From: Gordonia prachuapensis
Lineage (GTDB): Bacteria; Actinomycetota; Actinomycetes; Mycobacteriales; Mycobacteriaceae
Direction: 5' to 3'
Assembly: GCF_036350515.1 (NCBI RefSeq)
Contig: NZ_JAZDUE010000002.1
Span: forward strand, 248,001 to 312,000
Length of the DNA stretch: 64,000 bases
A program made the translations under genes and the position numbers. How positions within the stretch are numbered: position 1 is the first letter of the stretch; each line of letters begins with the position of its first letter. This document shows positions 25,430-33,885 of the stretch, one piece after another. The notes under the pieces are model-generated. The model was not told where the DNA came from. It saw only the letters and a list, made by a program, of their open reading frames with translations, and searched no databases.

Positions 25430-27121
25430 ATGGGAACACGTGTATCCGAAGCTGCCGTCTCGACGGTCACCCAAGGACCGATCGAGGGAAGCAGCAAGCA
25501 CTACCGCGAGATCGACCATCTCCGTATCCCGGCGCGACGCATCCATCTGACCAACGGCGAGCATCTCGACGTCTACGACACGTCCGGTCCGTACACCGAC
25601 GCGACCGCGACCATCGACGTCGAGGCGGGCCTGCCACCGACACGGGATGCGTGGCACCGGCCCGAACCGATCGACGGTGCATCGACGCAGTTGGCGTGGG
25701 CGCGCGCCGGGATCGTTACCGACGAGATGCGGTTCATCGCCGCTCGCGAAGGTGTGGACGTCGACCTCGTCCGCGAGGAGGTCGCGACGGGCCGGGCGGT
25801 GATTCCGGCCAATCACCGTCACCCCGAATCGGAGCCGATGATCATCGGCAAGCGGTTCGCGGTGAAGGTGAACGCGAACATCGGCAACTCGGCTGTCACC
25901 AGCTCGATCGCCGAAGAGGTGGAGAAGATGGTGTGGGCCACTCGCTGGGGCGCCGACACCATCATGGATCTGTCCACCGGCAAGGACATCCACATGACCC
26001 GGGAGTGGATCATGCGGAACTCACCGGTCCCGGTCGGCACGGTGCCGATTTATCAGGCGCTGGAGAAGGTCAAAGGCGATCCCACCAAGCTGACGTGGGA
26101 GATCTACCGCGACACCGTGATCGAGCAGGCCGAACAGGGTGTCGACTACATGACCGTGCACGCCGGTGTGCTGCTGCGCTATGTGCCGCTGGCCGCCCGA
26201 CGCGTCACCGGCATCGTCTCGCGCGGTGGTTCGATCATGGCGGCGTGGTGTCTGGCGCACCATCAGGAGTCGTTCCTCTACACCCATTACGAGGAGTTGT
26301 GCGAGATCTTCGCGCGCTACGACATCACCTTCTCGCTCGGTGACGGCCTCCGCCCGGGATCGATCGCCGACGCCAATGACGAGGCGCAGTTCGCTGAGCT
26401 CCGCACGCTCGGAGAGCTGACGAGGATCGCCAAATCGCATGGTGTGCAGGTGATGATCGAGGGCCCCGGTCACGTTCCGATGCACAAGATCGCGGAGAAC
26501 GTGCGCCTGGAGGAAGAGCTGTGCGAGGAGGCCCCGTTCTACACTCTCGGCCCCCTGGCCACCGACATCGCGCCGGCCTATGACCACATCACGTCGGCGA
26601 TCGGCGCGGCGATGATCGCGCAGGCCGGCACCGCGATGCTCTGTTACGTCACACCGAAGGAGCACCTCGGTCTGCCGAACCGCGACGACGTGAAGGTCGG
26701 GGTGATCACCTACAAGATCGCCGCGCACTCGGCGGATCTCGCCAAGGGCCATCCGGGTGCACAGGAACGCGACGACGCATTGTCCAAGGCGCGCTTCGAG
26801 TTCCGGTGGACCGATCAGTTCAATCTGGCTCTCGACCCGGACACCGCGCGGGAGTACCACGACGAGACGATGCCCGCCGAACCGGCGAAGACCGCCCACT
26901 TCTGCTCGATGTGCGGGCCGAAGTTCTGTTCGATGCGTATCTCGCAGGATGTTCGGACCTACGCCGAGGAGAACGGCCTGGTGACCGCCGAGGACATCGA
27001 CCGCAAGATCGCCGAGGAGATGGCCGCGAAGTCGGCGGAGTTCGCCGAGCACGGCAACCGCGTCTACCTGCCGTTGGAGGCCACTGCCACTGCCACTGCA
27101 GGAGGTTCGCCCACACGATGA
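25430..27121 (+). CDS. thiC: Phosphomethylpyrimidine synthase ThiC
   Basis: Radical-SAM enzyme converting aminoimidazole ribotide to the HMP-phosphate pyrimidine of thiamine. 563 residues. Recognisable blocks are NANIGNSAVTSSIAEEVEK, MDLSTGKDIH, VPIYQALEKV, MIEGPGHVPMHKI, YTLGPLATDIAPAYDHITSA and the C-terminal iron-sulfur motif CSMCGPKFCSM (about residues 492-502, the CxxCxxxxC arrangement). The end of the coding region contains a small CACTGC repeat encoding alternating Ala/Thr. It is controlled by the TPP riboswitch and overlaps thiD by 4 nt. Confidence 0.96.
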   Translation: MGTRVSEAAVSTVTQGPIEGSSKHYREIDHLRIPARRIHLTNGEHLDVYDTSGPYTDATATIDVEAGLPPTRDAWHRPEPIDGASTQLAWARAGIVTDEMRFIAAREGVDVDLVREEVATGRAVIPANHRHPESEPMIIGKRFAVKVNANIGNSAVTSSIAEEVEKMVWATRWGADTIMDLSTGKDIHMTREWIMRNSPVPVGTVPIYQALEKVKGDPTKLTWEIYRDTVIEQAEQGVDYMTVHAGVLLRYVPLAARRVTGIVSRGGSIMAAWCLAHHQESFLYTHYEELCEIFARYDITFSLGDGLRPGSIADANDEAQFAELRTLGELTRIAKSHGVQVMIEGPGHVPMHKIAENVRLEEELCEEAPFYTLGPLATDIAPAYDHITSAIGAAMIAQAGTAMLCYVTPKEHLGLPNRDDVKVGVITYKIAAHSADLAKGHPGAQERDDALSKARFEFRWTDQFNLALDPDTAREYHDETMPAEPAKTAHFCSMCGPKFCSMRISQDVRTYAEENGLVTAEDIDRKIAEEMAAKSAEFAEHGNRVYLPLEATATATAGGSPTR

Positions 27122-27972
27122 CCGACGATCTCCGCCTACCCACCGCCGAACCGGGTGCCACACCGCGGCGGGTGCTCACCATCGCCGGTTCCGATTCCGG
27201 CGGGGGTGCCGGCATCCAGGCCGACATGCGCACCTTCGCGCTGCTCGGACTGCACGGCTGTGTGGCGGTCACCGCGGTGACCGTGCAGAACTCGCTCGGC
27301 GTCCAGGGTTTTCAGGAGATCGCGCCGGACACGGTGGCCGCGCAGATGCGCAGCGTGGTCACCGACATCGGTGTCGGCGCCGCGAAGACGGGGATGCTGG
27401 CGTCGGCGCCGATCATCGAGGCGGTGGCCAAGGAGTGTGTCGGACTCGGGATCGGCGGCGCGGGCTCGGTGCCGCTCGTCGTCGACCCGGTCTGCGCATC
27501 GATGCACGGTGATCCGCTGTTGGCGACCGAGGCTCTGGAGACGTTGCGGTCTGCGTTGATCCCGCTCGCCACGGTGGTCACCCCGAATCTCGACGAGGTG
27601 GCCCTGATCACGGGCATCCAGGTCGTCGACCAGCAGACCCAACGGGCCGCGGCCCGGTCGCTGCACGCTCTCGGGGCGCGTTGGGCGCTGGTCAAGGGCG
27701 GGCACCTGCGGTCGTCCACGCACAGTCCCGATCTGTTGTTCGACGGCGAGACCTTCCACGAGTTCGACCATCCACGCATCGACACCACCCACGACCACGG
27801 CGCCGGCGACACCCTGGCTGCCGCGACCACCTGCGCGCTGGCACACGGGCATTCGGCGCCCGAGGCGATCGGCTTCGCGAAGAGATGGGTGACCCGCGGG
27901 CTCGAGGCGGCCTATCCGCTGGGCGCCGGGCACGGTCCGGTCAACCCGTTGTGGCGCGTGCACAAGGGGTGA
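27118..27972 (+). CDS. thiD: Hydroxymethylpyrimidine (phosphate) kinase ThiD
   Basis: Phosphorylates HMP and HMP-P to HMP-PP in thiamine synthesis. 284 residues. N-terminal TIAGSDSGGGAGIQADMRTF is the ribokinase-like substrate site; AVTVQNSLGV, AAKTGMLAS, DPVCASMHGD, TPNLDEVALITG and the GAGDTLAAA anion-hole/catalytic Asp motif follow. The ATG at 27118 overlaps the thiC stop (ATGA) and is preceded by AGGAGG, so it is in the same riboswitch-controlled operon. Confidence 0.94.
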   Translation: MTDDLRLPTAEPGATPRRVLTIAGSDSGGGAGIQADMRTFALLGLHGCVAVTAVTVQNSLGVQGFQEIAPDTVAAQMRSVVTDIGVGAAKTGMLASAPIIEAVAKECVGLGIGGAGSVPLVVDPVCASMHGDPLLATEALETLRSALIPLATVVTPNLDEVALITGIQVVDQQTQRAAARSLHALGARWALVKGGHLRSSTHSPDLLFDGETFHEFDHPRIDTTHDHGAGDTLAAATTCALAHGHSAPEAIGFAKRWVTRGLEAAYPLGAGHGPVNPLWRVHKG

Positions 27973-28048
27973 GGGCGGCCGCCGGCCGAGTTCCATGGAT
28001 TCGCCGGGTTTTCACTCCCTCGTCGGACTGCCGGTCGATAATTCGGGC

Positions 28049-28858
28049 ATGGATGGCGCAGAGGAGTCCGCGGGCTGGAACTACCTCATGGACATGGACG
28101 GCGTTCTCGTCCGCGAGGATCACCTGATCCCGGGTGCCGACACGTTTCTCGCGGAGCTGCGCAACAACGAGATCCCGTTCATCGTGCTGACCAACAACTC
28201 GATCCGCACACCGCGCGACCTGCGTGCGCGGTTGCTCCGTACGGGCCTCGACATTCCGGAGGAGGCGATCTGGACCTCGGCGTTGGCCACCGCTCGCTTC
28301 CTGGAGTCGCAGCGCCCGGGCGGGTCGGCCTATGTGGTCGGGGAATCCGGGCTCACCACGGCCCTGCACGAGATCGGCTATGTGATCACCGATTCGGCAC
28401 CGGACTATGTGGTGCTCGGCGAGACGAGGACCTACTCGTTCGAGGCGATCACCACCGCGATCCGCCTGGTGGAACTCGGATCACGGTTCATCGCCACCAA
28501 TCCGGACGCCACCGGACCGTCCGCGGCCGGATCACTACCGGCGACCGGCGCGGTCGCCGCGTTGATCACCCGCGCCACCGGCCGCGAACCGTACTACGTG
28601 GGCAAGCCGAATCCGTTGATGATGCGCTCCGCGCTGCGCCAGATCGGGGTGCATTCCGAGCACACGCTGATGATCGGCGACCGCATGGACACCGACGTCA
28701 TCTCGGGGATGGAGGCGGGCCTGCAGACCATCCTGGTCCTGTCCGGCATCTCGACCCCGACGTCGGTGGAGCTGTTCCCGTACCGCCCCACCCGGGTCAT
28801 CGACAGTGTTGCCGACGTGGTCGGTCACACCGGCGACCCTTTCGCGGTGGCGAAGTAG
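28049..28858 (+). CDS. HAD-IIA family phosphatase (NagD-like)
   Basis: Haloacid-dehalogenase-type hydrolase of the NagD/p-nitrophenylphosphatase class, 269 residues. Motif I is MDMDGVLV (two catalytic Asp), motif II is VLTNNS, motif III is the Lys in YYVGKPNPLMM and motif IV is MIGDRMDTDV. The substrate is unknown. The ATG at 28049 is chosen because a possible -10 (GATAAT at 28037-28042) stands just before it, consistent with a leaderless message. An in-frame ATG at 27995 would add 18 residues that do not look conserved. Confidence 0.88.
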   Translation: MDGAEESAGWNYLMDMDGVLVREDHLIPGADTFLAELRNNEIPFIVLTNNSIRTPRDLRARLLRTGLDIPEEAIWTSALATARFLESQRPGGSAYVVGESGLTTALHEIGYVITDSAPDYVVLGETRTYSFEAITTAIRLVELGSRFIATNPDATGPSAAGSLPATGAVAALITRATGREPYYVGKPNPLMMRSALRQIGVHSEHTLMIGDRMDTDVISGMEAGLQTILVLSGISTPTSVELFPYRPTRVIDSVADVVGHTGDPFAVAK

Positions 28859-28889
28859 CTCCGGAACCTCACCTACGTTTCGCGCCCAG

Positions 28890-29023
28890 CACGGCGGCCG
28901 ACAGAACCCGGTTTCGTCGACAGCACCCGCCGCACAACCGAAACAGCACCCGCCTCCACAAAGAAGCGGGTGCTGTCGGCGAAAAACCGGGTGCTGTCGG
29001 CGAAAAACCGGGTTCCGTCGGCG
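28890..29023. repeat. Intergenic array of 21-bp units with inverted copies
   Basis: Three direct units start at 28968, 28989 and 29010 with core GGGTGCTGTCGGCG or GGGTTCCGTCGGCG and spacer AAAAACC. Upstream, inverted cores occur at about 28897-28909 (GCCGACAGAACCC), 28915-28928 and 28940-28951, so the block can fold into a long hairpin. It separates convergent genes and may act as a bidirectional terminator. The same core and period occur inside mbtB at 15660-15764. Confidence 0.88.
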
Positions 29024-29029
29024 ATCAGC

Positions 29030-29410
29030 TCAGCTGAGCGCCTTGCTCTTGAGCGCGTCGAACTCGTCCTGCGTGATGGTGCCGGAGTCGAGCAGCTGCT
29101 TGGCGTCGGCGATCTGCTCGGCCGGGCTCTTCGGGGTCGCGACCGACTGGATGTAGCTGTCGGTGGCCTGCTTGGCCTCCTTGACGGCCTCGTTCTGCCG
29201 CTCGGCCATACCGCGTCCCTTGGCGAGCAGGTAGACGATGGCGGTGATGTAGGGGATGAGGACCAGGAAGATGATCCAGACGGCCTTGATCCAGCCGGAC
29301 GACTTGTCACGGAAGAGGTCGACGATGATGTGCCAGAGGACGATCAGGTAGGCAACGAACGCGAAGATGACGATCGTGTACCAGATGAAGTCCCAGAACG
29401 AATCCCACAT
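29030..29410 (-). CDS. Membrane protein with PLDc_N-like helices and SHOCT domain
   Basis: 126 residues: two transmembrane helices (about 9-32 and 40-62) joined by a short loop, in the pattern of the phospholipase-D-nuclease N-terminal (PLDc_N) membrane domain. An amphipathic charged stretch follows, then a C-terminal SHOCT motif (IADAKQLLDSGTITQDEFDA). Such proteins are common in actinobacteria; none to my knowledge has an assigned enzymatic role. The ATG at 29410 follows AAGGAG. Confidence 0.85.
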   Translation of the reverse strand: MWDSFWDFIWYTIVIFAFVAYLIVLWHIIVDLFRDKSSGWIKAVWIIFLVLIPYITAIVYLLAKGRGMAERQNEAVKEAKQATDSYIQSVATPKSPAEQIADAKQLLDSGTITQDEFDALKSKALS

Positions 29411-29518
29411 CGGGCATACTCCTTAGCCAGGTTGTGTAGGTCGGCGGTCATCGCCGATGCGTTCCATAGCTTCTCACAGCCGTGGTGCAGGGGCTGGTAT
29501 TGGCTACGATTCGCAATC

Positions 29519-30550
29519 ATGGAACTCGGTCTTGACACGTTCGGCGACATCACGGTCGACGACGGCGGAACGGCACTCACCGGGGCGCAGACATTGCGCA
29601 ACGTCCTCGAGCAAGGGGTGTTGGCCGACGAGGTCGGCATCGACTTCCTCGGTGTCGGCGAGCATCACCGCGACGACTATGCGGTGTCGGCACCCGAAGT
29701 GATGCTCGGCGCGATTGCGGCCCGCACCCGTCGAATCCGTCTGGGGTCCGCGGTGACGGTGCTGAGTTCCGACGATCCGATCCGGGTCTTCCAGCGGTTC
29801 GCGACGGTCGATGCGCTGTCCGGTGGTCGCGCCGAGGTGATCCTGGGGCGCGGCTCGTTCACCGAGTCGTTCCCGCTGTTCGGCTTCGATCTCGCCGACT
29901 ACGAGGAGCTGTTCACCGACAAGCTGTCGCTGTTTGCGCAGTTGCGGACCGGCTCACCGGTCACCTGGTCCGGCTCGACGCGCGGACCGCTCATGTCGCA
30001 GAACGTCTATCCGCAGCTGGAGTCGGCGCCACTACCGACGTGGATCGCGGTCGGCGGCAGCCCCGAATCGGTCATCCGCGCCGCGTCCTACGGGCTGCCG
30101 CTGATGCTCGCGATCATCGGCGGTGAGCCGGCCCGGTTCACGCCCTACACCGATCTGTACCGTCGGGCCCTCACCGAACTCGACCAGCCGACAGATCTAC
30201 CGATCGGTGTGCATTCACCCGGCCACGTCGCCGACACCGATGAGCAGGCCCGCGAGGAACTCTGGCCGCACTATCGCGGCTACATGACGCGGATCGGACG
30301 TGAACGGGGATGGCCACCGCCCACCAGGATCGAGTTCGAACGGTCCGCAGGTCCGGCCGGCTCACTGTACGTCGGCTCACCCGAAACGGTGGCCTGCAAG
30401 ATCGCCTCGACGTCGACGATGCTGGGGCTGAACAGATTCGACCTCAAGTACTCGCACGGCACACTGCCGCATGCCGCCCTGATGCGCAGCATCGAACTAT
30501 ATGGCACGCAGGTCATCCCGCGGGTCCGGGAACTGCTCGCCGGCGACTGA
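29519..30550 (+). CDS. LLM-class flavin-dependent oxidoreductase
   Basis: Luciferase-like monooxygenase of 343 residues. Family blocks are FLGVGEHHRDDY, RIRLGSAVTVLSSDDPIRVFQ, DALSGGRAEVILGRGSF and the late VGSPETVACKI. It would use reduced flavin (FMN or F420) supplied by another protein; the substrate is unknown. The ATG at 29519 has no strong ribosome site, and TACGAT 10 nt before it may be a -10 element of a leaderless transcript. It converges on egtD with a 19-nt gap. Confidence 0.87.
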   Translation: MELGLDTFGDITVDDGGTALTGAQTLRNVLEQGVLADEVGIDFLGVGEHHRDDYAVSAPEVMLGAIAARTRRIRLGSAVTVLSSDDPIRVFQRFATVDALSGGRAEVILGRGSFTESFPLFGFDLADYEELFTDKLSLFAQLRTGSPVTWSGSTRGPLMSQNVYPQLESAPLPTWIAVGGSPESVIRAASYGLPLMLAIIGGEPARFTPYTDLYRRALTELDQPTDLPIGVHSPGHVADTDEQAREELWPHYRGYMTRIGRERGWPPPTRIEFERSAGPAGSLYVGSPETVACKIASTSTMLGLNRFDLKYSHGTLPHAALMRSIELYGTQVIPRVRELLAGD

Positions 30551-30569
30551 GGGCAGGAACCACTGAGCG

Positions 30570-31526
30570 TCAGCGCCGACCGAGGGTCAGCAGGAAATCG
30601 CCTTTGTCGTCGGTCCACTGGTGTTCCACCACCACGCCGGCCTCGGCGAGCTCGTCGGCGAGATCGGTCCGGTCGAACTTGGTGCTGATCTCGGTCAGCA
30701 CCTCGGCGCCGCGGGCCAGCTGCCAGCGCCGCTCGACCGCCGTGAAGTACACGTCCACGTCGCGCCGCGCCCTCAGCCACATCTCGATGCGGTGTCGAGC
30801 AGGATTCCAACGTGCGATGTGATCGAAGTCGTCGACGTAGAGACCGTGGGCATCGAGGCCGCGGCGCAGCACCTCGATCATGTTGCGGTTGAAATCCGCG
30901 GTCACGCCTGCCTTGTCGTTGTAGGCGGCCACCAGTCGCCCGGTGTCTTTGATGAGGTCCGCACCGAGCAGGAAGTAGTCACCCGGGTCGAGCGCCTTGG
31001 CCAACCGGCTGAGAAAGGCGGCGCGCATCGCGTCGTCGAAGTTGCCGATCGTGCCACCGAGGAACACCACGATCCGGGGCCCGTCGGAGGGCGGGAGCGT
31101 CATGTCGGGTGCGGTGAAGTCGGCGACGGTCGGTTCGATCCGGATACCGGGAAAGTCCTGCGCCAGTTCGGACGCCGACGATTCGAGGATCTCGGTACTC
31201 ACGTCCAGCGGAACGTAGGTGAAACTCCGCCCGTCCGCGGCTGCCCGGTCGGCGAACGCCTGCAGCAGCAACCGGGTCTTCGTCGAGGTCCCGGACCCGA
31301 ATTCGACCAGCGTCGCGGCGTCGGTGAGGGCCGCGATCTCGGTGGCACGGGCGTGCAGGATCTCGGTCTCCCGGCGTGTCGGATAGTACTCGGGCAGGCG
31401 GGTGATCTCGTCGAAGAGCAGGCTGCCCCGCTCGTCGTAGAGCCACTTCGTCGGCAGGGTGGGGGGATTCGACCACAGGCCGGCCACTGCGTCCGCGGCG
31501 AGCGGATCGTCGACACCGAGCGTCAT
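30570..31526 (-). CDS. egtD: Histidine N-alpha-methyltransferase EgtD
   Basis: SAM-dependent enzyme that trimethylates histidine to hercynine, the first step of ergothioneine synthesis. 318 residues against 321 in mycobacteria. Visible are KWLYDERGSLLFDEITRLPEYY (the family entry motif), LVEFGSGTSTKTRLLL for SAM, YVPLDVS, RIVVFLGGTIGNFD and GDYFLLGADLIKD. The ATG at 31526 overlaps the egtB stop (ATGA); a longer frame upstream runs antisense through egtB's end and is not used. It is the second gene of egtB-egtD. Confidence 0.93.
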   Translation of the reverse strand: MTLGVDDPLAADAVAGLWSNPPTLPTKWLYDERGSLLFDEITRLPEYYPTRRETEILHARATEIAALTDAATLVEFGSGTSTKTRLLLQAFADRAAADGRSFTYVPLDVSTEILESSASELAQDFPGIRIEPTVADFTAPDMTLPPSDGPRIVVFLGGTIGNFDDAMRAAFLSRLAKALDPGDYFLLGADLIKDTGRLVAAYNDKAGVTADFNRNMIEVLRRGLDAHGLYVDDFDHIARWNPARHRIEMWLRARRDVDVYFTAVERRWQLARGAEVLTEISTKFDRTDLADELAEAGVVVEHQWTDDKGDFLLTLGRR

Positions 31527-32794
31527 CGGGCCAGCCGCAGTCCGGAGAAGGCCCAGCGGGCCGGGGCGGGGAAGAAGTTGCGATAGGTCGCACGCTCGTG
31601 TCCGGGTGGGGTCACCGCGCTTGCGCCACGCAGCACATGCTGATCGCACATGAACTTTCCGTTGTACTCACCCACTGCGCCGTTGGCGGGTACGAAACCG
31701 GGATACGGCAGGTACGCGCTGGCCGTCCATTCCCACACGTCGCCGATCATCGTCGCTCCTGCGCGGCCGGGGTGGCAGCGCTGCGGATCGAGCAGTTGCC
31801 CGCGCGCATTGTCGCCGGACACCGCGGCGGCTTCCCACTCGAACTCGGTGGGCAGACGCGCCCCCGCCCACCGCGCGTAGGCGTCGGCCTCGTAGAAGGA
31901 CACGTGCATCACGGGTTCGTCGCCCACCAGCCGACGCCGCCCCGACAGTGTGAAAGTCGTCCACTCGCCATCCGACCGTGCCCAGTATTCCGGTGCCTGC
32001 CAGCCGTTTTGGGTGATGTGGGCCCATCCGTCCGACAGCCAGAACTCGGGCCGACGGTAGCCGTCATCGGCCATGAACTCGAGCCACTCGGCATTGGTGA
32101 CGGCCCGTTCGGCGATCTCGAAGTCCTCGAGATAGACGCGATGACGCGGACCCTCGTTGTCGTAGGTGAAGCCTGAGGCACCCTGGGTGGCACCGACCTC
32201 GGTCACTCCCCCGGCCACCGAACGCCAGGTGAGCGGATCGGGGTCGCCCGGCTCGTCGACGTCGCGGTCGACGTAGACGGGGCCGAATGCGTGGGTGGAG
32301 AACAGGTGCTTGATGTCCATCAGGAGCAGTTCCTGATGCTGTTGTTCGTGGTTGCAACCGAGTTCGAGCAGGGCCAACGCATCGTCGTCGAGTACCCCGC
32401 GTTCCAGCGCGTCAACCATGGCGTTGTCCACGTACTCGCGGTAATGCGCGATGTCGGCGACGCCGGGTCGCGTCACGAGGCCCCGCTCGGGACGCGGATG
32501 ACGGGCGCCGACCGCCTCGTAGTAGCTGTTGAACAGGTAGCGGTAGGTCTCGTCGTAGACCCGGTACGACGCCACGTTGCGCAGGATGAACTCCTCGAAG
32601 AACCACGTCACGTGCGCCCGATGCCATTTCGCCGGACTCGCGTCGGTCATCGACTGCGGCGTCTGGTCTTCCGCGGACAGGTCGGCGGTCAACGCATCGG
32701 TCAGCGCCCGCACGTCGAGAAATCTATGGGCCTGCGATGGTGTGGACCGAGTCGGCCCAGACCGGATAGGGGCAGTGCGATTGGTGATGCTCAC
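31523..32794 (-). CDS. egtB: Hercynine sulfoxide synthase EgtB
   Basis: Non-haem iron enzyme that joins hercynine with gamma-glutamylcysteine (or cysteine) and oxygen in ergothioneine synthesis. 423 residues against about 428 in mycobacteria. The N-terminal DinB-like domain carries the iron-binding histidines in KWHRAHVTWFFEEF and CNHEQQHQELLL (HxxxH, about 146-150). The C-terminal FGE-sulfatase domain has FEIAERAVTNAEW, LPTEFEWE, DVWEWTAS and GFSGLRL-like ends. A GTG start at 32794 is preferred because GGGAGG stands before it. Only egtD follows; no egtA, egtC or egtE is adjacent. Confidence 0.93.
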   Translation of the reverse strand: MSITNRTAPIRSGPTRSTPSQAHRFLDVRALTDALTADLSAEDQTPQSMTDASPAKWHRAHVTWFFEEFILRNVASYRVYDETYRYLFNSYYEAVGARHPRPERGLVTRPGVADIAHYREYVDNAMVDALERGVLDDDALALLELGCNHEQQHQELLLMDIKHLFSTHAFGPVYVDRDVDEPGDPDPLTWRSVAGGVTEVGATQGASGFTYDNEGPRHRVYLEDFEIAERAVTNAEWLEFMADDGYRRPEFWLSDGWAHITQNGWQAPEYWARSDGEWTTFTLSGRRRLVGDEPVMHVSFYEADAYARWAGARLPTEFEWEAAAVSGDNARGQLLDPQRCHPGRAGATMIGDVWEWTASAYLPYPGFVPANGAVGEYNGKFMCDQHVLRGASAVTPPGHERATYRNFFPAPARWAFSGLRLAR

Positions 32795-32883
32795 CGGTAC
32801 CTCCCGTTTGTGGTGTGGCCCGGTGTGACGACCGGGGCGGACGGGCAACCCTGGCTTCCATCGTTACCAGCCTCGGCACGGCT

Positions 32884-32934
32884 GTCAACGAGACTGGGCC
32901 GTCAATGAGACTGGGCTGTCAACGAGACTGGGGA
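32884..32934. repeat. Three 17-bp direct repeats upstream of the clpC2-like gene
   Basis: GTCAACGAGACTGGGCC (32884-32900), GTCAATGAGACTGGGCT (32901-32917) and GTCAACGAGACTGGGGA (32918-32934) stand head to tail. Their first six bases GTCAAC equal the half-site of the palindromes at 33013-33061. They lie in the divergent egtB/clpC2 intergenic region (32795-33062), which holds no other gene. Confidence 0.9.
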
Positions 32935-33012
32935 CGACGGACAGGGCCAAGCCCCATCGCAGCACACGCCACCGACAATTCTCGGCGACCGGCGAGGACA
33001 GAGCCGACACGA

Positions 33013-33061
33013 CCGTCAACCGATGGTTGACGGAGCAACGATCGTCAACCTATCGTTGACG
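33013..33061 (+). promoter_or_regulatory. Twin palindromic operators at the clpC2-like start
   Basis: CGTCAACCGATGGTTGACG (33014-33032; perfect arms that extend one base each side) and CGTCAACCTATCGTTGACG (33043-33061) have the same half-site CGTCAAC. Their centres are 29 bp apart, about three helical turns. The second ends 1 nt before the start codon at 33063. Autoregulation by the encoded HTH protein is the simplest reading. Confidence 0.8.
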
Positions 33062-33062
33062 C

Positions 33063-33845
33063 ATGCCCGAACCGATCAAACTCAGTTCCGTCCGCCTCGA
33101 CGACCTCATCGCCGGCATCCGCGCCACGCACGACGATCCCTTGGAACAGCTGACCGCGGCGATGGTCGCGGCCGACCACCTCGGGGAGGTCGCCGATCAT
33201 CTGATCGGCCATTTCGTCGACCAGGCACGACGATCCGGGGCGTCCTGGACAGAGATCGGCGCCGGGATGGGGGTCAGCAAACAGGCCGCGCAGAAACGTT
33301 TCACGCCGCGCACCCCGACAGCGCCCGAGACGTCGATGTCGGAGGTGAGCAATCCGTTCTCGCGATTCACGCCGCGGGCGCGCAATGTGATCGCGGAGGC
33401 CCACAACCTGGCGGTGGCCGATCGCAGCGACACCGTCACGCCCGAGCACCTCGCGCGCGCACTGGTGGTGGCGCCGGAATCCGTCGCCGACGTGACCCTG
33501 CGCGCGCAAGGCGTCTCCCTCGCCGACCTCGCCGAGGCCTGCCGACCCGGCGAGGCCATGCAACCGACCACGGACTCCGATGGCGCGGACACGAATGGGA
33601 CGGAAACGCCAGAGGAGAAAACGATTGTGCCCTATGACGATCGGGCTCGGGCGGTCCTCGAGACCACCGTCGAGGTCGCGATCGAACTGGGCCACAACTT
33701 CGTCGGTACCGAACACATTCTGCTCGCCCTGTTCACCGATCCGCCGATCGCAGACACGTTGTCGACGCTGGGTGTCGAGGCCGACGCGGCGCGATCCACC
33801 ATCCGCGTGACGCTCGCCGAGATCGAATCAGATCGGCGCGGTTGA
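33063..33845 (+). CDS. clpC2: ClpC2-like HTH / Clp N-domain protein
   Basis: 260 residues without an ATPase domain. The N-terminal third contains a helix-turn-helix-like segment (ASWTEIGAGMGVSKQAAQKR, about 60-79). Two regions resembling the Clp N-terminal substrate-binding domain follow: FTPRARNVIAEAHNLAVAD (about 100) and YDDRARAVLETTVEVAIELG with VGTEHILLALFTD (about 190-230). This layout fits mycobacterial ClpC2 (252 residues). As I recall, ClpC2 binds ClpC1-targeting antibiotics and represses its own gene. Here two matching palindromes lie directly at the start codon, which agrees with autoregulation. No AAA+ motif exists, so it is not a chaperone by itself. Confidence 0.8.
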   Translation: MPEPIKLSSVRLDDLIAGIRATHDDPLEQLTAAMVAADHLGEVADHLIGHFVDQARRSGASWTEIGAGMGVSKQAAQKRFTPRTPTAPETSMSEVSNPFSRFTPRARNVIAEAHNLAVADRSDTVTPEHLARALVVAPESVADVTLRAQGVSLADLAEACRPGEAMQPTTDSDGADTNGTETPEEKTIVPYDDRARAVLETTVEVAIELGHNFVGTEHILLALFTDPPIADTLSTLGVEADAARSTIRVTLAEIESDRRG

Positions 33846-33885
33846 GGCAGCGCCGAACTCGGTTGTCGCCGGGTCAGAAGTCCCG

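Noticed and set aside
28968..29023. CRISPR array
   Set aside because: Units are only 21 bp with near-identical short spacers and inverted copies nearby; no cas gene is present.
29519..30550. Missing ergothioneine gene (egtE role) next to egtD
   Set aside because: It is a luciferase-like flavin oxidoreductase, not a PLP-dependent lyase, and is transcribed convergently.
33063..33845. ClpC chaperone ATPase
   Set aside because: Only Clp N-domain-like repeats and an HTH are present; there is no Walker A or B motif and the length is 260 residues.
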